Assembly: GCA_001179505.1 (NCBI GenBank)
Contig: CDMY01000738.1
Span: 1-64,000, forward strand
Source: Vitrella brassicaformis
Lineage: Eukaryota > Sar > Vitrellaceae
Direction of reading: 5' to 3'
DNA: 64,000 bases
Part shown: positions 55,395 through 64,000 of the stretch, piece after piece
Position numbering within the stretch: the stretch's first letter is position 1
Layout of the letters: each line of letters opens with the position of its first letter
Program-made: the position numbers and the translations under genes
The notes under the pieces: model-generated
What the model saw: only the letters and a program-made list of their open reading frames with translations
Databases searched by the model: none
What the model was told of the DNA's origin: nothing

Positions 55395-55907
55395 CTGACT
55401 GTGTGACGGCGTGTAGTTGATCCATGTACTATGCATCATTAAAGTCGCAGATACGCTCACTGCTGCTATCTGTTCTGGTCGCCAGTCAGCGAACACCTCA
55501 GTTCATACACACATCGTGTTGCAGGCAGGCAAGTCGGTCGACATGGCCCTCGTCTCCTCTCGTCCAGCGGTGTTGCGTCAGCCGCGCCCTCCTCACGTAA
55601 AGGGCGTGCAAAAGCTCGTTTGTATGCCCTTTACGTATGGAGGCAAGTGGTGACGCCATCACCACAACAAGAGGAGGCCGCACAGCGCTTCTCTTGCACA
55701 ACGTCATGATCGATCTGTCTGTCTACCCCATTTTGCATTCCCGTCTCACCCCACGCAAAAGAAAAACAGCAGCCAGCAACCCAACGCAGTGCCCTTCGTT
55801 GATCCATCATGCTACAAGCCTCTCTAGGCACACATCGACAGAAACATACACCCACCGACGCGCAAACACATACACACACACACAAACCATCCCCTTTGTT
55901 TGTCTGT
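55395..55907. other. Convergent intergenic region
   Basis: Between the stops of Rrp4 (+) and Xaa-Pro aminopeptidase (-). No gene recognised; a 56-nt hairpin is listed separately. Confidence 0.6.
55588..55643. other. 56-nt near-perfect hairpin
   Basis: Two 25-nt arms around a 6-nt loop (AGCTCG). CCTCC/GGAGG, then a two-base internal mismatch, then ACGTAAAGGGC...GCCCTTTACGT with two G-U pairs and a CAAA/TTTG end. It lies between two convergent genes, so a bidirectional 3'-end or termination element is possible; a small-RNA precursor is the alternative. Confidence 0.7.
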
Positions 55908-57647
55908 CTACTGGTACATGGAAGTGGGCGGTGGTCTGTCTGGTGCGGCCGTCTGCAGGGGCGGGACGGGCAGCGGCAGGGTGGCCTCGTGCAGCCAGGC
56001 CAGGAAGTCGGGGTCGCGCTGTGCGTACGGCTCCAGCTTGGCACGCACCTCATCGTGGTAGTCGTTCAGATACAACACCTCGTCCCTGCACACACACATT
56101 ATTACACAAACACGTCAGACACTCTGTGCGAGGGAGAGGGGGACGGTGAGAGTGGGGAGTGCTGTGCCGACCGTGTGAGCAGGTCGAGGTCGATGAGTTT
56201 CTTCTGTATGGGAACCATGGTGAGGTTCTCAAAGCCGTAGTAGTCACGACTGTCGGGGAAGTTGTTCCTGTCAGACAAAGACAGAGAAAAGGTGGGCAGT
56301 GGTCGGATGGATGCTCCGCCCTCTTATCGACCTGGTCTCGGCCTTGACGACGGTCACCAAATTCTCAATCCGGATGCCCCACTCATTGGACTGAACACAC
56401 ACACACACACACGGACGGGAGGGACCTCCATCCATCCATCCGTCCATCGCACAGGCCCGCGATTCGACTGACCTCATAGTAGCCGGGCTCGTTGGACACG
56501 ATCATCCCCGGCTGCAGCGGCACCCTGCACACACCATCCCACCATACCACCACACCACACGCCAAGTGAGTGAAGGAGCAGAGTAAGAAGCCCCTTGGCC
56601 CCTCCTCTCTGGCACCACCCACTTACGCGCCCGCCCTGCTGTTGCCCTTGGTGGTGATGCCGATGGGCCCCTCATGCACACAGAGGAAGGACCCCACGCC
56701 ATGGCCGGTGCCGTGGAGGTAGTCCAGGCCGACCTCCCAGAGGTGCTGCCGGGCCAGGCAGTCCAGCTGAGTGCCTGTCGTGGTGGCGGGGAAGATGCAG
56801 CGCGCCACTGCTACGTGGCCTTTGAGCACCTGACAGACAGACACACAGGGGGAGAGAGAGAGGAATTGGGTGTGTGGGCGTGGAGCGTCTCAGTGATGTA
56901 GGTGCGCATACTGACTGACCCGTGTGAAGCACTCCTTTTGTTTCTGTGAGGGTGTGCCGAGGTGGAGGGTGCGTGTGACGTCTGTCGTGCCGTCTCGGTA
57001 CTGCGCACCTGAGTCTATCAGGTACATCTCGTTGCTGCACACACACACACACACACACGCACGGGGACTCGTGCAATTGCGGATCGTCTGTGTGTGTGTG
57101 TGTCTGTGTGTGTGTGACGGACCGTGTGATTTTCTTGCAGCCTGCGCTTTTCTCTGGTTTGTAGTGGATGATGGCGCCGTTGCTGCCGACGGCCGATATG
57201 GAGGGGAAGGACAGATCCACATAGTCGGCCATCTCACTGCGGAAGGCCTGCAGCCTGCAATCGACCCATCCCATCAGGGACAGCACAGCACGGCGCCATA
57301 CGTGTCTGTGAGGGAGGGAGGGCGGCGTTGGTCTCCCTTCCTGGCGCTGTGTGTGTGTGTGGGTATTTACTTGTCAGCGAGGTCGACTTCGTCGAGTCCC
57401 TCTTTGCCCTCCGTGACGATCGTCTTCTCCAGCCAGTGCAGATACCGAGACTTGGCGGCACCTGCACACACACACAGCACACCACATCTGAGTGGATGGA
57501 TGTGTGTGTGTGTGTGTGTGTCGTAACTGACCGTCCCGTATGTGTGCGTGTTTGGTGCCCTCTATCTCGGCCCCCGTCTTGACGGCCTTCATCACCATTA
57601 TCGGCGTGTGCGACATCAGACGCACCTCAGGCGGAATGGCCTGCAGA

Positions 57648-57686
<39 letters not shown>

Positions 57687-59117
57687 GGGGATTGGTTTGA
57701 CGTCTCTGCGTGTGCATCCTGTTTGTGTGTGTGCGGGAGATGGTGTTGCTGGCCACACCGAGTGCAGGGCGACGTTGGTGGAGGGGTCGATCCACATGCG
57801 TGGCCTGGGGTAGCACCGGAGGTAGCTGAACATCTGGCTGATCCGCTTGACGTCCTCCACCACCTGTCAAACAGAGGATGAAGGGCGTCTGCGTATGGTG
57901 CGTCCTCTGGCGTAGCGCACGTTGTCGTATGGTAGTATGTCTGTGATGTCGTTCTCGGCCAGATGCGCCTTCACCTCATCAGTCAACTTGGCCTCTGCAG
58001 AGACCAGACGACATCAGACAAGACACACAGGAAGCCGCTGCTCATTCCGCCTAGACACACGTATGGTATGTGTGCTTCATGTGTGTGTTTCGTTTCAGAG
58101 GACTGGACTGACCGTTGACATACACCCGCACTGAACCGGATACGGGCACCACGACGTAGCCCAAAAACACGGGCGTGTAGGGGATGTCGGAACCTCGCAG
58201 ATTAAGCAGCCACGCCACCTACACACACACACACACATGCATTCGCAGGCAGAGAGAGAGAGAGAGATGCCCTCCCCTCCCTAATCAACCCATTCCAGCA
58301 GTACACTTGTTCCTTCCGCATTCACCTCGTCGAGTCTGGCCACGACGAGGCCGTGGACCAGCTCCCCCTCCTCGGACATCTTCTTGCGCACGTCGGCCAC
58401 CTTGTCCTTGACGCTCTTGCCGGCATACTGCAAGGGCTGCACGAAGCACTGGCTGGAGGCCATGGGAGGCTGGTCGGGCCAGATGCGGTCGATGAGATTG
58501 GGCGGGTCGATGAGTGTGATCCGGGTGGCGCCGAGGGCGTCCGTCAGGGAGGTGTAGAAGGAGATCGACACGCAGTAGGGGTCTGATGATCAGATCAGAC
58601 GAACGCCCGCATCCCTGACAGTACTACGTGTTGGCCATTCACTTGTGTGTGTGGCGTCAGTCACCGAGTCCGATTTGTCCGGCGACGTTTCTCTTCAGCC
58701 ACTGGGGTATGGTGGGGGTCTCCTGCAGCCCCTGCCGCATCAACGTCCACTCGGGGCTCAGCTCCTTCTCGGCCTGCAAGAAGTACCGCCCGTCCGTCCA
58801 CAGCAACGCCTGACCACTCAGACACATCCACACCACACACCACAGCACACCCGACATGAGGTGATGACGCGCCAATTTTGTGTGGTTGGCTTGGCTTGGC
58901 TTGCCTGGTCTCCCTGTCCTCCATCTCCCTCTCCGACAGTCACGACGGCGACCCCCTGTGAGCCCGTGAAGCCCGAGATCCAGGCGCGCCGCATGTCCCG
59001 CTTGCCGACGTACTCGGAGTTGTGGGCGTCCTGCGTGAGGACGACGAATGCGGTCACGCCCGCCTTGCGCATCTCCTCGCGCAGCGCCGACAGCTTGGCT
59101 GCCGGCGTCATCGCCAT
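55908..59117 (-). CDS. XPNPEP1: Xaa-Pro aminopeptidase (aminopeptidase P, cytosolic type)
   Basis: Removes N-terminal residues preceding proline; two-Mn2+ M24B peptidase with two creatinase-like N-terminal domains. About 16 exons from [16 protein letters not shown] (59117). N-domain: [61 protein letters not shown]. Catalytic domain with all five metal ligands: LIDSGAQY (Asp), GTTDVTRT (Asp), [17 protein letters not shown] (His), IVSNEPGYY (Glu) and GIRIENLV (Glu). The C-terminal extension typical of the eukaryotic long form is present ([24 protein letters not shown]), ending TSMYQ-stop at 55908. No targeting signal is obvious with this start. The gene lies 570 bp downstream of the VWA gene stop, same strand. 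Confidence 0.95.
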
Positions 59118-59687
59118 GGCTGTGGCGGGTGTGAGTGTGGTGCCGTCTGGCTTGAGCTTCTTTGACGGACGCTCAGCCAGATCTGCAACGCCGACGCCCT
59201 GAACCCCCGAAATCTTGACGCGACGAACGAATCAGAAGGGATCACCCTGATCCTCACGCCCTTGCGAGCATAGCATGACGATCGGCCAGCAATGGTCCTG
59301 TGGAATGAATTGAGACCGTATTGTGTCGCGACCTCGTCACACACGTCAGCCAATCCACCATCACATGGCATCCATCCATCCATCTATCCATCCATCCATC
59401 CATGCAGTCACCTGACTCTCTCCCCGACTCACCTGACAGCCAGACAGATAGAAACACATCCACGCTCCGCTCGCTCGCATACGTACAGAACATCCAAGCG
59501 GTCACTTGGCCAGGAGTGAATGTATGCAGTCTGTCTGTCTGTCTGTCTCTGTCTCGTCGTGTGCACTTGATTAGCTACAGAAAAGAAACTGTCTGTGGAT
59601 GGGGTCTGTCTATGTTCGATCCATCGATGTTGTCTCCTCCTGTCTGTCTGCCTGCATCCGTCTCGCCGTATCCCTCTGCATGTCTTC
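59118..59687. other. Intergenic, same-strand gap
   Basis: Between the VWA gene stop (59688) and the aminopeptidase start (59117), both minus strand. Nothing recognised. (ATCC)n at about 59378-59403 and (CTGT)n at 59528-59550. A 91-codon minus-strand ORF overlapping 59108-59383 could be a 5' exon but has no support. Confidence 0.5.
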
Positions 59688-62600
59688 CTACTGTTCCTCC
59701 GCGGGTGGCTTCTTGCCGTCATTGACCTCGTGGCCAGCACCGCCATCGCCATCGCGACTGTCCGAACACCCACACACCCACACACACACACACACACACA
59801 CATGACGTACGCTGCTTGCTTGCGTCGTCTTGTGTGTGGTGATCGTGTCATTCGTTGTCTTGAATGACTTACCGATCCGCCCCGCCATCCTTGTCCTTGG
59901 ACGATGCACCAGCTGAAGCCGAAGCAGCAGCAGCAGCAGCAGCAGGGGCAGCAGCAGCAGGGGCAGGGCCAGCTGATGAGCGAGGACGCCAGACCCGGGA
60001 AGGAAGGGTCGGCGGCCGTCGGTTGCTGTCCCTGCTGTCCCAATCGTTGTTGCCAGATGCAGCACCATTGTTGTTGTTGCTGCTGTTGTTGTTGTTGTTG
60101 TCGTCGTCGTGTTGCAGTGGTGTGTGGCTGCTGACTGGGGGCTGCCCATTGCCGGCTCGGTCGTGACGGTGTCTGTCGGGCCCGGCCATACTAGACACGG
60201 TCTTGTACGTTTCAGCATAAGTGCGTGAGCTTGGGATCATTGGAATGAGACCGCCATCTCGTGTGGCCCTGATTGCACACACACACACACACACACAGAC
60301 CGACAACCCATACACACACATTGAGATGGTTGTCTGCCTGCCTGCGGCGGTCACTGACCTCTGTGCGCTCATGGCTGTCAGGTGCTGCACAGTCAGCGGC
60401 GCGCTGGACATCGGCGCCATCCGCGGGCCGCCCCGGCGCGTCGCATTGCTGGAGGCAGGGCCAGGATACTGTCGAATGAGGCAAACAGAGCGGACACACA
60501 CACACGCACGCACGTACAATAAAGGGTTGAGTGGCGTACAGTACCATTTGCGAAGATATATGGCGGAATCGCTTTGAGTATGTCTGCAGCGCCGCTGGGT
60601 TGGATGAGCACTGGCTGATCCGCTCCATCACGCGCACCGCAGAGTCGATGCGCTGGTTCAGCAGATGGCCACGGCCGGCATTCTCTAACACACACACACA
60701 CACACCCCGACACAGACGAGAATGGCGACGCTGAATGACGCACATGGCTTGTGTGGGCTGCCGTGTACCTACCGTCATGCAACGCGGTGGTGAGGGCCTG
60801 CTGAGCTACGCGCTCGGCACGGGCCATCGACACCTGCATCAATCCACACCACAGGCAGGCAACACACTCCGAGACACCACAGATGCCCCCTTGGCCCTTC
60901 TCTCGCCCACCTCCTCATCAGCCCGTATCCCCATGGCCAGCAGACGCTTCGCACCCGCACTCTCACGCTCACCTCCATCCCCACCACCAGCCGCGGCAGC
61001 AGCAGCAGCCGCAGCTGCGGGCACGCCATTCTCGCCAGTGTCGGCCTCCTCTGGCTCGCCCTCTGGCTGGGGCGCCCACACCCGGCGGATGGTGAGAGTC
61101 TGTGGCGCGAAGTGGAAGATCTTGCGGGCTGTGACGTCCTTGTAGCGGCCGGAGAGGGTCAGGATGGCCTCCTCGGTGTCGGTCGAACTGGCGACCTCGG
61201 GCACCTCCTGAACACACACACAGATACATGTGTGTGGTCTGTGTGGTGCACATGTTAGTTACCATTTCGAGCAGGATTTGTCGCCCCTCGTCAGCGGCGC
61301 AGTCTGGGAGGGTCAGAGTGCCTGCCTTGCCGCCAGGAGTGAGGCGGTGCTCGAAGTCGGAGTGGAAGGCCTTGATCGCCGAATTGTCCGCCTCAGTGGC
61401 CTGCCACGCACGTAGAATCGACACACACACATACATTGGCCGTATGCTTCTTGCGCGTGTGTTTTGTCCTGTGCTGCCTTACTTTGAAATCGAGCGTGAT
61501 GTCCTGAAATGCGATGAACTTTGCGGCCCCGAGGGCAGCGGCAAACGACTCGCCCATCACGGAAGGAGACTGCATCCATAGCAGCGGCCAGCACTTCATC
61601 CATCCGTGTGTCTCCGCCCCCCGGCTCCCTGCCTCCCCACTCACTTCGATGTATGTGAACGGTGTGTGGCAGAGCTCGGCATACCCGCCCAGCGTCACCG
61701 CATCGTGATCGGCGCCAAAGCCGAACGGATATACACCACCTATGGATAGACAACGACAGAGGAACACAGATAGATGACACACACGCCGAATGAATCACTC
61801 CCTCCTTGTGCCCTTGTGCCTGAGTGGTCACATCCCTCCCTCCCTCCCTCCCTTCCTTCCCACGCTCTCACGCACATCGATTGGCTACGAAGCAGGACTG
61901 CACCAGCTGGCGAGTGGCTGAAGGGTATTGGTATCCTAGGTTTTCCTTCCCATCCGTCAACAGAAACGCCGCGCAGATCGGGTTGTGTGTCCGGCGCGCC
62001 TGCAGACACTGAATGGCGCTCTCCACACCAGAGCGGATGGACGTGCCGCCCTCAGCTCGGAGGCGCATGACTGCCACAAGCACAGAAAGACAAAGAGAAG
62101 AGAGCGTCGGTGTGGACCGGACCACGTGCCGGCCTGTGTTTGTCTCGTGGGAATGCTGATACTGCGTGTGGTGGCGAGGCTCTTCTTGGCCTCCGTCATA
62201 AGGGTGAATGGCAACTCAACCCGTGCAGCACTCGAGAACGATATCACACACAGCCTGCACACACAGCACAACACAAGACACATTGGCCGGCACTCTCACG
62301 TCGCCCCCCCCAACCCCAACCCCATCTCCGCCCATCTCCACCTACCGGTCTTTGTCTGTCAGCTGCCCGATGACGAAGCGCATCGCGTCCTGCACTGAGC
62401 CCAGCTTGGCACCTGACATGGAGCCTGATACGTCGAGGACCGTGACTAGATCGAGACCCACGCCGCCACCCTCAGACACCGACACAGCACCACCAGGACG
62501 AGGAACGCTAATGTCAGCTGCCGCCACCGCAGCAGCAGCCGGAGATGGCTGGAAGGAATGAGAGAGCAAAGTATGTGTTATGTGTGCCTTTGTACGAGAT

Positions 62601-63007
62601 GTGTGACGTACTTTGTCCCTAGTGTCGTCGCCTGGGTCGTCATCGGTGGTTGTGTGTGGCTTTTTGGCGACCTTGCACAGCACGAAGACGGCCATGGACT
62701 GGTCCACAGGCAACGCAGAGTACTCCAACTTCAGCGACACACCCAACGGACCTGCCAGGCAGTCAGTCACACCAACGAACGACACAGACAGGCATCTTCT
62801 CGCGTCACCCAACGCAGACCCAACGACACACGTGTACCCACCGGCATCCGGTGTGTCGTCATCTTCAAATTCCTCCTGCGATTCCGTTATCTCATCGGCA
62901 GCGTCCACGCCCACATTCACACCATGGTCAAGAGGAGCAGCCACATCCCGCCGACAGGACTGCCCATGCGACGGCCGGTTGCCGCCCTGTGCTGTGCTGG
63001 GAGGCAT
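59688..63007 (-). CDS. von Willebrand factor A-domain protein (plant VWA-RING-like, C-terminus divergent)
   Basis: About 14 exons from MPPSTAQGGNRPS (63007). The N-terminal segment (EESQEEFEDDD-like, acidic) leads to SLKLEYSALPVDQSMAVFVLCKVA. The VWA domain has an intact MIDAS DVSGSMSG in LVTVLDVSGSMSGAKL, then MRFVIGQLTDKDRLCVISFSS, GGTSIRSGVESAIQCLQ (Thr of the MIDAS) and FLLTDGKENLGY (Asp). GGVYPFGFGADHDAVTL and PFTYIE complete the fold. This is the domain seen in plant Zn-finger/VWA proteins. After it come a beta-rich region (AILTLSGRYKDVTARKIFHF), an Ala-rich run, helices (VSMARAERVAQQALTTAL, RIDSAVRVMERISQCS) and a low-complexity Asn/Ala/Pro C-terminus ending KKPPAEEQ-stop. No RING finger is visible in the part read. 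Partner binding is unknown. Confidence 0.8.
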
Positions 63008-63440
63008 GACGGGCCCGGGGGCGTCAGGCCTGTGTGGGAGCGACGAGGCTGTCAGTGGACGGACAGAACAATGATACCCACCTTCATAGACTCAGAAGTT
63101 CAATCCTTATTCGGCTTACGAGGCGAGTGTTCACTCTCTGGCTCGCTGCGAGGATTGGAATGCATTGCGGGAGGCCGCCCGAATGGTCTCATCGCTCGCA
63201 ATGCGATTAGAAAGGCTGCTTCTGCGAGGAAAGGGCAATGAACCAACGCTGTAGGGCTCTCTCAAGGCATCTCCCAAACAGAATGACGAAAAGGGATCAA
63301 TGACCGACCTCCGACGCCCGCGTTGGGCGTGATGAAAGAGGCTCACTTGTGCGAGCTGTCAAACGGTTCAACGGCTGGCGAGTCTACACCATGGTCATAG
63401 CTTCACTTGCTTACCCACGCAAATAGCCCACCGCCAGCAG
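63008..63440. promoter_or_regulatory. Divergent upstream region (VWA protein / GH1)
   Basis: 433 bp head-to-head. GCTCGCA at about 63190 is a partial match to the recurring upstream motif. No other element recognised. Confidence 0.4.
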
Positions 63441-64000
63441 ATGCTATCTGTGTGTGCGACAGCCGTGATTGCCGCCCTCGGCTGCCTGGGGCGCGTTGCG
63501 GCTCAATGCTCGGGCAATGGTACGGCAGACATGATGTCGCGGGCTATCAAGAAGCTGCAGAGCGACGGCACCCTCAACCAGCCCTTCATGTGGGGCACCG
63601 CCACGGCGGCGTACCAGGCATGATAATGCACGACACAGCTGGACACACGCCAGGAAGCAGCACTGTGTGTGCGTGGCGTGCGGATCTCTGTGTGTGTCTG
63701 TGTCTGTGTCTGTCTGTCTGTGTGTGTGTGTGCAGGTCGAGGGGGCATGGAAAGAGGGCGGGCGTTCCCCGAGCCACTGGGACACATTTACGCACAACAA
63801 AGGAATGGAAAATGTACGGGCCTAAGTACACACACTACAGCTGGCGGGGAGGCGTTCCGATCACAGCTGCTGGGATTGGCGTGTCTGTCTGTCTGTCTGT
63901 CTGTCTCCATGGCTGTATGTTTGCAGGGCGATGTGGCCTGCGATTTTTACCACAAGTACCCGGAGGACATCCAGCTGATGAAGCAGCTGGGCTTCACGCA
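63441..64000 (+). CDS. Secreted glycoside hydrolase family 1 (beta-glucosidase type), 5' part
   Basis: Truncated by the window end. Exon 1 starts at 63441 with a signal peptide (MLSVCATAVIAALGCLGRVAAQ), then LQSDGTLNQPFMWGTATAAYQ, spliced to [49 protein letters not shown]. These are the diagnostic GH1 N-terminal blocks (F.WG.ATAAYQ.EGA....G..S.WD.F and D.CDFYH.Y.ED..LMK.LG). Both catalytic glutamates lie beyond the window. Role: hydrolysis of beta-linked sugars outside the cell or in the endomembrane system. Confidence 0.93.

Noticed and set aside
1-64000. CRISPR array, operons or other prokaryotic features
   Set aside because: No regularly spaced short repeats with unique spacers; genes are split by spliceosomal introns, and the only tandem repeats are long units or microsatellites.

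Overview
The window is nuclear DNA of an intron-rich, GC-rich single-celled eukaryote. Most genes are split into 4-20 short exons by introns of roughly 60-120 bases with GT/AG borders, and the 3' splice sites are often preceded by (TG)n runs. TGA, TAG and TAA all serve as stops. Gene content includes an ABCG half-transporter, a PRPP-synthetase-like protein, enolase-phosphatase E1, a voltage-gated/cyclic-nucleotide-type channel, selenoprotein O, exosome subunit Rrp4, aminopeptidase P and a secreted GH1 glycosidase. A free-living protist fits, possibly a photosynthetic alveolate such as a chromerid (Vitrella-like). That placement is my inference, not shown by the sequence.

Layout. 1-10.7 kb: short tandem and tRNA-like repeats, a tandem duplication carrying two copies of a paralogous family ('family 1', + strand), then one copy of an F-box-like family ('family 2', - strand). 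11.2-17.2 kb: ABCG transporter (-) and PRPP-synthetase-like gene (+), divergent. 17.2-19.2 kb: non-coding stretch with three strong stem-loops. 19.2-22.0 kb: acidic, probably GPI-anchored surface protein (-) and lipocalin (+), divergent. 22.8-25.9 kb: enolase-phosphatase E1 (-) and GT61-like glycosyltransferase (+), only 83 bp apart. 26.0-31.5 kb: ion channel (+). 31.7-32.5 kb: Pro/Met-rich protein (+). 33.2-36.6 kb: selenoprotein O (-), with a TGA-Ser-Ser-stop C-terminus. 36.9-49.7 kb: a second cluster of family 1 (+) and family 2 (-) members, alternating in orientation. 51.4-52.9 kb: intron-less F-box-like membrane protein (-). 53.6-55.4 kb: Rrp4 (+). 55.9-59.1 kb: Xaa-Pro aminopeptidase (-). 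59.7-63.0 kb: von Willebrand A-domain protein (-). 63.4-64 kb: start of a secreted beta-glucosidase-type gene (+), cut by the window end.

Two patterns stand out. Single-copy genes sit in head-to-head pairs with very short shared upstream regions (83-220 bp), several carrying TGCGAGCT or a near match. The two paralogous families (five and three copies) are segmentally duplicated, and every copy carries its own frameshift, stop or splice-site lesion, so this looks like a birth-and-death cluster caught in decay. The best-supported single observation is that the SelO gene ends in TGA-TCC-TCG-TAG, the exact Sec-Ser-Ser-stop arrangement of animal selenoprotein O.
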